A stretch of 64,000 nt of DNA from Rhizobium sp. RCAM05350 (lineage in GTDB: Bacteria > Pseudomonadota > Alphaproteobacteria > Rhizobiales > Rhizobiaceae), in contig CP087974.1 in assembly GCA_024426085.1 (NCBI GenBank), forward strand, positions 1,054,001-1,118,000, given 5' to 3'. Position 1 is the first letter of the stretch; the number at the start of each line of letters is the position of its first letter. Below the pieces are notes generated by a model, which did not search any database, was not told where the DNA came from, and worked only from the letters and a program-made list of their open reading frames with translations. Both the position numbers and the translations under genes were made by a program. Below are positions 10,594 to 20,337 of the stretch, in pieces.

Positions 10594-11253
10594 TCAGCCT
10601 TGCGCGCACCAACCTTGCTTGCCGGCGGACGCGCGTCGCGCAAGCCCTTCGGACACCAGCATGTCGCCGACCGAACGCCCCTGCCCGACCATGACCTGGG
10701 CATCCTGACCGGAAACACCAGCCAGCTGAACATCGCCGACATTGAGTATCTCCCAAAGTCGCTTCTTCGCCAGCGAGCCGAGCTTGCGCTCGTTATCGCA
10801 TTTGGCCTGCTTGATTTTTGGCGCCTGGATGCCGGAAATCTGGATCTTGCGGCGCCCATACCAGAACGTACCGCCATCGACGACGCAGTTTTCCAGCGTT
10901 TCGGTGCAGAAATAAAATGTCCCCGGTTTGCGGCCGCTTGGCGCGCGCGCGAACGGCTCCAGCGCCGCCTGTTCGACGGGGCGCATAGAGGGCATCGCCA
11001 GGGCCGGCCTTGCGACCGGCTGTCTTGTCTCGACGCGCTTTTCCGGGGCGGGCTGCTTCTCCACCGGTCGCGGCTTGGCAATCGACGCCGTATAGAAGGG
11101 CGTCGTCATCGGCATGATTGCAGCGCGATGTTCGTAGGCGAGGACGGCGCTCACCGACAAGATACCCGCCAGATACCAGGGCCACATGCTTGCCTTTGTC
11201 TGCTTGCGGCCTGCACGCCGCTTCTGGCCTTTTCTGACCGCCGTCTTCGCCAT
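10594..11253 (-). CDS. Membrane-anchored staphylococcal-nuclease-fold protein, probably inactive
   Basis: The 219-residue protein has a basic N-terminus, a signal-anchor helix (residues ~23-40), a Pro-rich linker and a C-terminal nuclease-like domain. That domain reads NCVVDGGTFWYGRRKIQISG, then IQAPKIKQAKCDNE. In active thermonucleases this region carries D-G-D-T and a final P-E. Here these are DGGT and PK, so key acidic residues are missing. It ends GKQGWCAQG, like many secreted family members. I infer a non-catalytic envelope protein. Its two 3'-neighbours are unrelated, so context adds nothing. Confidence 0.6.
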   Translation of the reverse strand: MAKTAVRKGQKRRAGRKQTKASMWPWYLAGILSVSAVLAYEHRAAIMPMTTPFYTASIAKPRPVEKQPAPEKRVETRQPVARPALAMPSMRPVEQAALEPFARAPSGRKPGTFYFCTETLENCVVDGGTFWYGRRKIQISGIQAPKIKQAKCDNERKLGSLAKKRLWEILNVGDVQLAGVSGQDAQVMVGQGRSVGDMLVSEGLARRASAGKQGWCAQG

Positions 11254-11460
11254 CACCTAAAGTCCCTCTCTTCGCCCGCGCATTATCGCGGCAAGGGATT
11301 GCCGAAAACTTTAAGCATCGGGAAAATCGGTCGCTGTCGCTCGCTTTGCAGCAATTTATGCAGCGGCGAAAAACCTCCCGGCTTTTTCCGCCGATTTATC
11401 ACCTTTTCCAAAAACAGGGCTTGCGCGCCAAGTCCCGATTATATACGCCTCTTTTCGGTT

Positions 11461-11537
<77 letters not shown>

Positions 11538-12055
11538 TTAATTTCTTGATATCCCTAGCCAAAGGCCTGTTGTTGTTTTCTTTTCTACCGGAAGAAAACG
11601 GAACAAACAGGCGGCAATGTACTAGGCGGGGAACACAGAGTCCCGAAAAAGTCCGAACGAACAGGCAGTTTGTTCTAGACATGTTCCAACGAGCAGTCTT
11701 GAATTGATTCTCCTATCTACTCCTTCCAGACTAAATCTCTCAGGACGGCGAGAAAAAATGCTGGTGAGGCCTGGAAGACCAACCCACCACTTCCACGTTG
11801 TTAATCTAACTGGAGTGCTGGAGTGGCTCTGGAGGCCTCGCCTTTCAGCGGTGTGGAGTTATTCTGTCGCAGACAAGGAGAGTGCTCGATGCACCTACAC
11901 ACGCTGACCATGAACCATACATAGGATTGCGATGCAGAGCTCGCCTGTTCGCTTAGCAGTGGACACCCTGAGCTCTGGACGTGTTGAAAGCTTCGCACAT
12001 GTCGGATCACTCAAAATCGATTCTGAATGAGTTAAACATAAGAAGGGGTGTCGCC
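11538..12055. other. Low-GC region after tRNA-Pro, no gene seen
   Basis: About 500 bases of lower-GC DNA lie between tRNA-Pro and the exonuclease. Short open frames occur on both strands but none has a ribosome site with a protein-like sequence. No integrase remnant or att-like repeat was recognised. Confidence 0.4.
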
Positions 12056-12714
12056 ATGGAGCAAACGCACATGGAGAAATCTATTTCAAAGGATTCGGCC
12101 TTCCTCGGATCAAAGGCGCCCCTCGCCCAAAAAGAATCGGAGAAAAACGTGGATGTCTATTTTTCCGCTGACATTGAGACCGATGGCCCCATTCCGGGTC
12201 CTTTTTCAATACTGTCTTTCGCCCTCGTCTTCGCTGGCACTTACGATGGTAAGACATTCTCCCGTCCGGATAATTATGAAAACAGTTTTTACCGAGAGCT
12301 AAGGCCGATATCGGAGGAATTTCAAACCGAGGCCTTGGAGATAAATGGCCTCGATCGTGACGCTTTGCTTGTCGACGGAATGGAGCCCGAGCAGGCTATG
12401 CTTGAGGCTTACGAGTGGGTGAGACGAGTGTCTGGTGGTGCCAATCCTGTTTTCGTGGCTTACCCGCTTAGTTTCGACTGGACCTGGCTTTATTGGTACT
12501 TTGTGCGATTCTCGTGAAAAGGATCACCGTTCGGATATTCAAGGTGTTTTGATATCAAGACAGCAGTTTCCGTCAAAAGTGGCGTCCCAATATCACACTC
12601 AGGACGATCAAGATTACCGCGCGAATTACTGCCGACGCGCACACACATCACGCGCTCGATGATGCGATCGAGCAGGCAGAAATATTTGCTAATGTTTTTG
12701 AATGGGAGGTTTAA
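12056..12714 (+). CDS. DnaQ-like 3'-5' exonuclease (interrupted)
   Basis: The RNase H-fold exonuclease motifs are all present: ExoI ADIETDGP, ExoII SFDWTWLYW and ExoIII HHALDDAIEQAEIF. The restored protein is about 220 residues, with start ATG at 12056 after GAAGGGG. An in-frame TGA at 12515 interrupts it (…VRFS, stop, KGSPFGYS…). A CA-repeat contraction near 12640 changes frame before the ExoIII motif. Either these are sequence errors or the gene is a pseudogene. GC content is visibly lower than in neighbours. Together with the downstream nucleotidyltransferase it forms a two-gene accessory unit, possibly defensive. Confidence 0.7.
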
Positions 12715-12726
12715 GATTGAAATACC

Positions 12727-13704
12727 TTGCAGGAACGCAGCAATCAGACAATTGCCAGAATAGAAGAACTTCAAAAAGAGCTCACAGAAGCCAATGCTCG
12801 ATTGGGCACCAAAGCGTGTGTATACGCTACCGGTTCGTTCGGACGTCTTGAGGTTGGGAAAAATAGTGATCTTGATTTGTTTATTGTAAGCAAGATTGGC
12901 GAAAAAGATGGTGTTGTTACCAGTCAGTTGCGTCATCTTGACGCGATCTTGGTGAAGGCAGACCTGATCAGCGCTATTAGAAAACTTAATATCCCCGATT
13001 TTGACGCCGACGGAAAGTACCTAGGCCACTACTCGGTACGCCAGTTCACAAATTCTCTCGGCGCACCAGACGATGATGCAAATAATACATTGACTGGCAG
13101 ATTACTACTATTTCTTGAGAGCAGACCTCTTCTTGGAGTGGATGCGTATAGCGACATTATTGATGACGTGATTGCTGCTTACTGGCGCGATTACGGTGAC
13201 CATGCCGAGAGGTTCATGCCCGCTTTCCTGGCGAATGACATCCTCCGGCTGTGGCGAACATTCTGTGTAAATTATGAGGCGCGCACGGAAAGAGATCCAC
13301 TGGATAAAAAAATTGAAGGAAAAATCAAAAACTATAAATTAAAGCACAGCCGGATGCTTACCTGTTACTCTGCTCTCCTCTACCTTCTTGGCGTGTTTAC
13401 TTTGGAAAATACAGTTTCTCCTGAGCACGTGAAGAAAATGACACAACTTACTCCTACTGCGCGTCTTGAATGGTTATTAGAACAATCTGCCTTTACGCAC
13501 ATTCACGGCGACATAAATCAGTTGCTAGAAAAATATGCTGAATTTCTTGAAAAGACTGACATACCGAAAGATGAGCTCAATGCAGCCTTTGCGGAAAACA
13601 GCAGCGCATGGATGCGTGGATCTTACGATTTTGGTGATCTAATGTTCGAAGCGTTAGCCAAGCTAGGTGCAAATAATCAATTTTATCGACTTATTGTCGT
13701 CTGA
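12727..13704 (+). CDS. Nucleotidyltransferase-domain protein (pol-beta fold)
   Basis: The 325-residue protein carries the pol-beta nucleotidyltransferase signature GSFGRLEVGKNSDLDLF (residues ~36-52), which holds the GS motif and two metal-binding Asp. The rest, from ~100, is mostly helical and I cannot assign a family. Such enzymes transfer nucleotides to proteins, RNA or small molecules. The first usable start is TTG 12727. A better-placed TTG at 12717 after GGGAGG is in another frame, so an early indel is possible. Low GC, adjacency to the exonuclease and a private terminator suggest one imported unit. Confidence 0.72.
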   Translation: MQERSNQTIARIEELQKELTEANARLGTKACVYATGSFGRLEVGKNSDLDLFIVSKIGEKDGVVTSQLRHLDAILVKADLISAIRKLNIPDFDADGKYLGHYSVRQFTNSLGAPDDDANNTLTGRLLLFLESRPLLGVDAYSDIIDDVIAAYWRDYGDHAERFMPAFLANDILRLWRTFCVNYEARTERDPLDKKIEGKIKNYKLKHSRMLTCYSALLYLLGVFTLENTVSPEHVKKMTQLTPTARLEWLLEQSAFTHIHGDINQLLEKYAEFLEKTDIPKDELNAAFAENSSAWMRGSYDFGDLMFEALAKLGANNQFYRLIVV

Positions 13705-13713
13705 TACAGTTCC

Positions 13714-13749
13714 AAAGACCACGGTAAAGGTATTTACCGTGGTCTTTTT
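13714..13749 (+). terminator. Intrinsic terminator of the accessory unit
   Basis: A perfect 15-base stem, AAAGACCACGGTAAA with its complement, and a GGTA loop are followed by a T run, ten bases after the nucleotidyltransferase stop. It is a strong rho-independent terminator. Confidence 0.92.
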
Positions 13750-13905
13750 ATCCTGCGCAACGTGACCAAATGGGAATACCAGGCATATATTACCGACCGA
13801 CCTAACGCACACTGGTGACAGATTTGGCCATCAGGGTGGGCCTGGGATTGGAAAATCGGCTTCATTAAACTGCAGATAACGTCACCGGGTTGTTGATGCT
13901 CACTT

Positions 13906-14181
13906 TCAATGAACCGAAATGTCGGTCTCCGGCTCCTCCAGAAAAGACTCGATACCATCGCGCTCGACGGTGGCCAAAAACTCCTCGAAGGCCTCCTTGT
14001 CCGTGGCAAAGGGTTCTTCCCAGACCGTCAGCCCTTCATCCTGATCGATCACTTCCATTGTCCAGCCATCGCTGCTGCCTTCCTTGCGGAAGATGTCGAC
14101 GAGCACTGTGATGTCGTCCTCGGTGAATTCGCCGGAAAAATCGGAATGCTCGAGCTTCTGCTTCTTCGTCATGGTCATCAT
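13906..14181 (-). CDS. Conserved-type hypothetical protein, acidic
   Basis: The 91-residue protein is rich in Asp and Glu (for example SGEFTEDDITVLVDIFRKEG) with a Trp-containing middle. I recognise no domain. Its start overlaps the stop of the upstream gene as ATGA, so the two are translationally coupled. Two further ATG codons at the start are also possible. Codon use matches the chromosome, not the low-GC insert just downstream. Confidence 0.65.
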   Translation of the reverse strand: MMTMTKKQKLEHSDFSGEFTEDDITVLVDIFRKEGSSDGWTMEVIDQDEGLTVWEEPFATDKEAFEEFLATVERDGIESFLEEPETDISVH

Positions 14182-14528
14182 GCCTGTTTCGTGTTGGTGA
14201 CTGTGGCGGTGAGCCGGCCGCGGGAGCGTTCGCGCGTGGCGCTGCCCTCAAGCCGCTTGGCCGCTTCCTTGATTTCGAGCGGCGAGAACAGAGCGCGGTA
14301 CTCCGGCCTCGTCATCGCTGCCTCCATCGAGAGTTCCGTTTTCTTTGCCTCGATCAGGCGTTCCAGACCGGTCGTGCCGGGCTTGAACACCAGCTCCCTG
14401 GCTGCCTCGACCCCGCCCTTCAGGATGACAAGGCGGCGAAACAAGACAGGCCGGAAGCCTATCCGCGCGCAATGATCATAAAGCGCCAGCATCTCACCGT
14501 GAAATTTCGCCTGAAGGGTCTTGGTCAT
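14178..14528 (-). CDS. Hypothetical protein, basic
   Basis: The 116-residue protein begins MTKTLQAKFHGEMLALYDHC and is basic overall, with a C-terminal LFSPLEIKEAAKRLEG helix. No known domain was recognised. It is the first gene of a coupled pair with the acidic 91-residue protein. A basic and an acidic partner in one coupled unit could bind each other, which is inference only. Confidence 0.6.
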   Translation of the reverse strand: MTKTLQAKFHGEMLALYDHCARIGFRPVLFRRLVILKGGVEAARELVFKPGTTGLERLIEAKKTELSMEAAMTRPEYRALFSPLEIKEAAKRLEGSATRERSRGRLTATVTNTKQA

Positions 14529-14651
14529 CTCATTCTTTTCTCAACCGCACGACGGACATATGCACATGCCGGCCACCTGCACCAAGAGCCTGTCTACCGG
14601 ACCGGTGCGACGGCCAAAAGACCTCCATCGAAGCCAAGCGCGCAAAAGCCG

Positions 14652-14897
14652 TCAGTCCTGAACCGCAATCTCCGCTTCGACTGCAGCCGCCAGAAACGCT
14701 TTTCGCGCGTCTTCGGCCGGGCGTTTTCCTTCAACGACCTCAGCGCAGATACCGAGCGCCCGGTCCAGGGCCGGTGCATCGTCCAGCGGCCAGTCCTCGA
14801 TCATCGCCCAGGATGCCTCGGTGGTATTGGAGATCGTCACGTATTTGCCCGGCCCTTCCAGAGCGAGCGTCACGCTTTTCGTCCAGGGCTTTTCCAT
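14652..14897 (-). CDS. DUF982 domain protein
   Basis: The 81-residue protein matches the small DUF982 family that is abundant in Rhizobiaceae, with the core KYVTISNTTEASWAMIEDWP and the tail ARKAFLAAAVEAEI. The function is unknown. The ATG at 14897 is preferred over an upstream in-frame GTG because AAGGTGG lies at proper spacing. It stands alone on the minus strand between unrelated genes. Confidence 0.75.
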   Translation of the reverse strand: MEKPWTKSVTLALEGPGKYVTISNTTEASWAMIEDWPLDDAPALDRALGICAEVVEGKRPAEDARKAFLAAAVEAEIAVQD

Positions 14898-15029
14898 TGC
14901 TTCCACCTTGCTCAGAATTCAATCGTGGGTCGTACCATGAACGAGCCGACGGCACGAGAGGAAAGCGATGGACCGAAAGCCTTGATCGGCAGGGCCGACA
15001 AACGCTGGTTTGGCCGCCCTCTTCCGGTC

Positions 15030-15562
15030 TCAGCGCACCTGATCGAGCAGGCGCTTGCATTCCAGGAGATCGTAGAGTGCCTCCTGCAGCACGCGCGATC
15101 CTCCTTGCCGACGGATGTCTTGCCGATCGAGATTTCAGGTGTCTCGTCACTGCCGCCGACGAAGGAGAAGAACCGGCGGCTGGCCGGCGCCTTGGCGCGG
15201 CCGACGATCTGGTCCTCATCGGGATTGCCGAGCTTCGGCTGGACCTGCTCCTCGATATTGGCGGCTGCCAGAGCCTCGACGGTCGCCAGATCGCCGCTGG
15301 CAATCGCTGCGACGAACTTGTTGCCATTCATCTTCAGGAGTTTTTGTACGCCCTTGATCGTGTAGCCATGGTCATAGAGCAGGTGGCGAATGCCCTTGAG
15401 CAGATCGACGTCTTCCGGCCGATAGTAGCGCCGGCCGCCGCCGCGCTTCATCGGCTTGATCTGCAGGAAACGTGTTTCCCAGAATCTCAGGACATGCTGC
15501 GGCAGGTCGAGATCGTCGGCCACTTCACTGATGGTGCGAAATGCATCCGGGCTCTTTTCCAT
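15030..15562 (-). CDS. MerR-family transcription regulator (frameshifted at the end)
   Basis: The 177-residue regulator has an N-terminal MerR winged helix ([20 protein letters not shown], then [19 protein letters not shown]). The central linker is variable and the C-terminal helix [14 protein letters not shown] likely dimerises. A two-base GC duplication near 15078 shifts the frame before that helix. It lies directly downstream of ihfA, a conserved rhizobial order. The effector is unknown, and no Cys cluster for metal sensing is seen. The start at 15562 follows GGGGGAAG closely, and an in-frame ATG at 15574 is the alternative. Confidence 0.85.
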
Positions 15563-15716
15563 GTCTTCCCCCATTCCGCCTCGACCATGCGCGGCGTGCG
15601 CCACGCGACACTATCCGCGGGTCGATGTCGCCGTGACAGCGAATGATTACACGAATCATGCGCATTTCAACGGCTTATGGACGTGTTTTCAACCACTTTA
15701 ATGATGGGAAGCGGAT

Positions 15717-16056
15717 TTAGGAGGCCGGGGATTGCGGTTTCAACTTGGCCTTGCGCTGGAGATGCGCCTTGAGCACGCGCTGTTTCAGCACGTTGGAGGC
15801 CTTGAACGTCATGACACGGCGGGGAGAAATCGGCACTTCCTCGCCGGTTTTCGGGTTGCGGCCGATCCGCTCGTTCTTGTCGCGCACCTGGAAGGTCATG
15901 AAGGACGAGAGCTTGACGCTTTCGCCGCGCACGATGGCATTACAGATTTCGTCAATCACGGTCTCGACCAGTTCAGCCTGATTCCGTTCATGAAAGGCCG
16001 ACCTTGCGAAAAACCGATTCGGCCAGGTCTGCTCGTGTCACCGTTTTTCCGCTCAT
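15717..16056 (-). CDS. ihfA: Integration host factor subunit alpha (frameshifted)
   Basis: The restored protein of about 113 residues begins [20 protein letters not shown]. It has the DNA-binding beta-arm with [12 protein letters not shown] and [16 protein letters not shown]. With IhfB it bends DNA in recombination, replication and sigma-54 transcription. The frame breaks near 15992, producing a false TGA after KVGLS, and the helix [16 protein letters not shown] continues in the next frame. It lies between fabH and the MerR gene. Confidence 0.92.
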
Positions 16057-16150
16057 CTTCCCCCACCGATTTTCTTGAAATATCGATTAGCCCGGAAAGA
16101 GTATTGCCCTTGTCCATTCCGGTCAAGCGTCTGCACCATATCACATTTTT

Positions 16151-17122
16151 TTACCAGCGCAGAAGGACCGAGCCCCAGGTGAAGCCGCCGCCCATCGCTT
16201 CGAGCAGGACAAGATCACCCTTTTTGATGCGTCCGTCGGACGCCGCGACATTGAGCGCCAGCGGAATGGAGGCCGCCGAGGTATTGCCGTGCAGATCGAC
16301 GGTCACCACGACTTTTCAAGCGGGATGCCAAGCTTCCTGGCGGAACCATCGATGATCCGGCGGTTGGCCTGGTGCGGTACCAGCCAGTCAAGATCGTCGG
16401 CTGTCGTGCCGGTCGCGTCGAACGCGGCCTCGATCACATCGGTAATCATGCCCACCGCATGTTTGAAGACCTCGTGGCCCTCCATGCGCAAATGGCCGAC
16501 GGTGCCAGTGGTTGAGGGACCGCCGTCGACATAGAGCTTTTCCCTGTGGGCGCCGTCGGAGCGCAGCTGTGCGGTCAGGACGCCGCGATCGGCGGTAGTG
16601 CCGCTGCCTTCCTGGGCTTCCAGGATCAGGGCGCCGGCGCCATCACCTGAACAGCACGCATGTCGTGCGGTCGTTCCAGTCGAGAATGCGGGAGAACGTC
16701 TCGGCGCCGATGACCAGCACGCGCTTGGCCAACCCGCCGCGAATATAGGCATCGGCGGTGGTCACAGCAAAAATGAAGCCGGAACAGACCGCCTGCAGGT
16801 CGAAGGCGGCACCATGGTGCATGCCAAGCCGGTTCTGGATATTGACGGCAGTGGCCGGAAAGGTGTTGTCGGGCGTCGAAGTCGCAACGATGATAACGTC
16901 GAGGTCGGCCGGTGTCAGGCCCGCATTGTCGAGGGCTGCACGGGCTGCGCCCTCGCCGAGCGACGCGGTGGTTTCCCCCTCGCCGGCGATGTAACGCTGG
17001 CGAATCCCGGTGCGCTGCACGATCCACTCGTCGGACGTGTCGACCTTGTCTTCCATTTCGCGATTGGTCATCACCCGTTTCGGAAGTGATGCCCCGAAAC
17101 CGCGAACCACAGAACGGATCAT
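16151..17122 (-). CDS. fabH: Beta-ketoacyl-ACP synthase III (frameshifted)
   Basis: FabH condenses acetyl-CoA with malonyl-ACP to start fatty-acid synthesis. The restored 323-residue length is exactly usual. The catalytic Cys is in [13 protein letters not shown], the His in [10 protein letters not shown] and the Asn in [13 protein letters not shown]. The end [11 protein letters not shown] is typical. Frames break near 16655 and 16312. The ATG 17122 lies 5 bases after the plsX stop. An upstream TTG overlaps that stop but adds residues not seen in the family. It belongs to a lipid operon with plsX. Confidence 0.95.
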
Positions 17123-17127
17123 ACTTT

Positions 17128-18185
17128 TCAAACCTCGTCTGCCATGCCGGTCGCTGCGCTTTCAGAAGGGCGCGAGGCATGGTACTTTTTCAAATCGTTT
17201 TCGATCTTGGCCTTCAGCCCGTTGCGGACCATGTCATAGCCGACGTCGATTGCGGCTGCGAAACCTTCCGCGTCGGTTCCTCCATGGCTCTTGATCACGA
17301 CACCATTAAGGCCGAGGAAGACGCCGCCGTTCACCTTTCGTGGATCCATCTTCTCAGCGCAACCGGTCAAAGGCGCCCTTTGCAAGAATATAGCCGATCT
17401 TGGCCAAAAGCGTGCGCGACATTGCACGCGCAGATATTCGGCGATCTGCCGTGCCGTACCTTCGGCCGCCTTGAGTGCAATATTGCCGGAAAACCCTTCC
17501 GTCACAACGACATCGACGGTCCCCCGGCCGATATCGTCACCCTCGACGAAACCGAAATAATCGATGCTGTCGATGCCGGCTTCGCGCAGCAACCTGCCCG
17601 CTTCCTTGACCTGTTCCTGGCCCTTGATCTCTTCAACGCCGACATTAAGCAGACCGAGCGTCGGGCGCTCGACCTCGAACAGCGCGCGCGCCATGGCGCC
17701 GCCCATCAGTGCGAAGTCCATCAGTTGCTGCGCATCGGCGCCGATCGTCGCGCCGACGTCGAGCACGATACTCTCACCCTTCAAGGTCGGCCAGATCGCC
17801 GCGATGGCGGGACGTTGAATCTCGGCCATCATTCGCAGACAGAACACCGACATTGCCATCAGCGCGCTGGTATTGCCGGCGGAGACGATCACATCGGCCT
17901 CCCCTTGTTAACGGCCTCGATCGCCTGCCACATGCTTGCCTTGCCACGGCCGCGCCGTAGCGCCTGGCTGGGCTTCTCGTCCATCGCGATCGCCAGTTCG
18001 GACGCATGGAACGTGCTGCTGGCTTTCAACTTGGGGTATTTTTCCAAGAGAGGGACGCATTGATCTGCAAGCCCATAGAGAGCGAACCGGATATCGGGAT
18101 GCCGTTCAAGCGCCTTGGCGGCGCCCGGGATGACGACCTGCGGACCGAAGTCGCCGCCCATCACATCAAGAGAAATTCTGACCAC
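17128..18185 (-). CDS. plsX: Phosphate acyltransferase PlsX (frameshifted)
   Basis: PlsX converts acyl-ACP to acyl-phosphate for phospholipid synthesis. The restored protein of about 352 residues begins [15 protein letters not shown] and contains [36 protein letters not shown] and [20 protein letters not shown]. The start is taken as GTG 18185, matching the family N-terminus. Frames break near 17893, and twice between 17350 and 17450, where a shifted patch is later restored, a clear sign of compensating consensus errors. It is followed directly by fabH. Confidence 0.95.
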
Positions 18186-18389
18186 GCGTGCCTTATCCTT
18201 TATTCCTGCCACACTGCATGTTTCGTCCCGGCGCAATCAGCATGGCGATGGAGACACACGTGTTTTCATGACGTTTGAGACGCTGCGGCCCCGTTTTTCG
18301 GGGCAAAACGGCCCAACGGGCTGGATTTCGGCCAAAATACCGTTTTTCGCTGACGTGACAACCGAATTGTGCCCTGCGGCTTTGCGGAC

Positions 18390-18941
18390 TCAGTCCTTTT
18401 TCCAATCCTTGAGGACCGCGAAGGGATTTGGACGGACATCCTCTTTTTCGCTGCTTTCGATCCGCTCGCCGAAGCTAGCACCTTGCTTGCGTGGATAGGG
18501 ATCGATGGCGAGTGCTGCATGTTCAGTAACGGCAAGGCCGACATCGATCGTGTCGCCCGTAAACATATCGGGAAGATCAGGCCCCTCCGGGTCGAGAATC
18601 ATCTCGCCGCTGTCATTGGCAGCGATCCGCGCCAACCGCGAGCCTTCCGGCACGAAGATCGCTTCGACCGGTTCGTCGATCTGCGCTTCCACCGGCTCCA
18701 GCGTCACGACGCAGGCCTGGACGATCTTGGTCTGGACACGGCCCTTGACCTTGACGCCATCCCTCTTCCACCGGGCGATCTGCAGTTCGGCTGTAAGCGA
18801 TTGCACCTCCAGCACATCCCAAAGATCGCGCAACGCCTTGCGTTCGGCCTCATTCGCCTCGAGACGAACCGTCACGGCATTGGCGGAAATATTGCCGACC
18901 TTGACCGGGTAGGAAAACGCAGGCTTTTCGTCGTGGTTCAT
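18390..18941 (-). CDS. DUF177/YceD-family protein
   Basis: The intact 183-residue protein belongs to the DUF177 family, which in bacteria is tied to large-subunit rRNA or ribosome metabolism. Core features are VQACVVTLEPVEAQIDEPVE, FVPEG and the C-terminal PNPFAVLKDWKKD. In rhizobia it sits upstream of plsX-fabH, as here. The two family Cys residues of plant and gamma-type members are not obvious. The start ATG 18941 is chosen from the family N-terminus FSYPVKVG. Confidence 0.88.
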   Translation of the reverse strand: MNHDEKPAFSYPVKVGNISANAVTVRLEANEAERKALRDLWDVLEVQSLTAELQIARWKRDGVKVKGRVQTKIVQACVVTLEPVEAQIDEPVEAIFVPEGSRLARIAANDSGEMILDPEGPDLPDMFTGDTIDVGLAVTEHAALAIDPYPRKQGASFGERIESSEKEDVRPNPFAVLKDWKKD

Positions 18942-19028
18942 CGTCTGGTCCTTTCGGGCGGCGTTGCCGCCCAAGATAGTGCTGCCGGCCATCGGTACGG
19001 CCCTGGCGTCGCGTCTTGCGAGACGGGC

Positions 19029-19572
19029 TCAGGCCGCCGTTTGCAGCAGGTCGATCCGGCCGGTTTCTACGACATCCTCGCCCTCAAGCGCAAGCTGCGC
19101 TTCCGCAGCCAGTAAATAGTCGGCAAGCCCATGCATCGAGACAGACTCATCGGTAGTTTGCGGGTGGAAATTGCGCTTCAATGCTGCAGCCAGTTCATCG
19201 CGATCCTGGCGTTCCAGTGCCGCGGCATAGCTCTCCAAGCGTCCGTAGAACATGGAGGCAAGCTTCTTCATGCGCTTGGGCACGCTGACATCGCCAACGC
19301 CGAGCTCGTGGATCGAATGATCGACGTCCTCGAAGAACGCGTCGATGATCTCCTGAGCAATCTCCTGGCCGGCGCGCTGTGCGCTGCGTGTCCGGCGGAA
19401 ATAGAGGATCAGACAGGCGGAAAGCATCTCGGAAACGGCCCATCACCGTGTCCGGCACGTCAAGGTCGGTATAGAGATATGGACGGCGAGCGGCGACAGT
19501 CAAAAAAGCGTACTGGTCGCTACTGATGGCCGCATTGCTGTTTTTTTTGCCGAACAGTCCGAATATCATCAT
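19029..19572 (-). CDS. Ubiquinol-cytochrome c chaperone, CBP3/UQCC1 family (frameshifted)
   Basis: The restored protein of about 180 residues has the CBP3 core (DVPDTVMGRF, SACLILYFRR, FFEDVDHSIHELGVGDVSVP) and helps assemble the cytochrome bc1 complex. The frame breaks near 19432 inside VSEM. It lies divergent from bamE and upstream of DUF177, an order shared by rhizobial genomes. The N-terminal MMIFGLFGKK is typical of the family. Confidence 0.88.
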
Positions 19573-19734
19573 AAAGCCCAAGTTTGCCTGCTTCAAAATG
19601 CGCTAGCCCGCGCATCCTGTTGTTGCATGATCGCCGAAGCTGGTTTACCCGAAGCAGGCACGAAATGCAATGGCGCATCTGCCAGCGTTACCTTGAGGGA
19701 GATGTCGTTGACGAAACGGTATTTCAGGTCAGAC

Positions 19735-20223
19735 ATGAAATTTCTGAACAACGTCGCTTTTACATTGGCAATTTGCGTAACCACCCTTTCCGGCTGCAAG
19801 ACAGCCGATATGCTGAACACCAGCGAAACCCTCAACCAGGGCTATGTCGTCGACCAGGAGACGCTGGCGCTGGCGCCTGTCGGCTCCAGCCGCGAGCAGG
19901 TGCTTCTGTCGCTCGGCACGCCATCGACAACGGCAACGTTCGACAACGAAGTGTTCTACTACATTTCCCAGAAGCGTCAGCGTCCCGTCGCCTTCATGAA
20001 ACCGAAGCTGGTCGACCAGAGCGTGCTCGCTGTCTATTTCGACAAGGAAGGCGTCGTCTCGCAGCTGGCGCACTACACGCTGCAGGACGGCAAGGTCTTC
20101 GACATGATTTCCCGCACCACGCCGACCGGCGGCAAGGAAATGACCTTCCTCGGTCAGCTGCTCTCCGGCAACGGCATCGGCAAGAGCATGGCGAAGTCCG
20201 TGCTGGGCAACAACAACAACTGA
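19735..20223 (+). CDS. bamE: Outer-membrane assembly lipoprotein BamE (SmpA/OmlA)
   Basis: The 162-residue lipoprotein has a signal peptide ending in lipobox LSGC (Cys about residue 20). The SmpA/OmlA domain shows APVGSSREQVLLSLGTPSTT and FYYISQKRQRPVAF. BamE stabilises the BAM complex that inserts outer-membrane proteins. The ATG 19735 gives the proper signal peptide. Upstream in-frame extension to 19627 does not. A strong terminator follows 20 bases after the stop. Confidence 0.9.
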   Translation: MKFLNNVAFTLAICVTTLSGCKTADMLNTSETLNQGYVVDQETLALAPVGSSREQVLLSLGTPSTTATFDNEVFYYISQKRQRPVAFMKPKLVDQSVLAVYFDKEGVVSQLAHYTLQDGKVFDMISRTTPTGGKEMTFLGQLLSGNGIGKSMAKSVLGNNNN

Positions 20224-20243
20224 TCCATACGATCACGTTTATG

Positions 20244-20276
20244 AAAAACCCGCCGGCGATGCGCCGGCGGGTTTTT
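20244..20276. terminator. Bidirectional-looking intrinsic terminator
   Basis: AAAAACCCGCCGGCG pairs with CGCCGGCGGGTTTTT around an ATG loop. It serves bamE, and its A run may also act for the convergent hppA. Confidence 0.92.
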
Positions 20277-20337
20277 CTTTGCCTGTCGTTCTTTTACCCG
20301 CAACACCGAAGCGGTGCTGCGGGTCTGGTCTCAAGCA

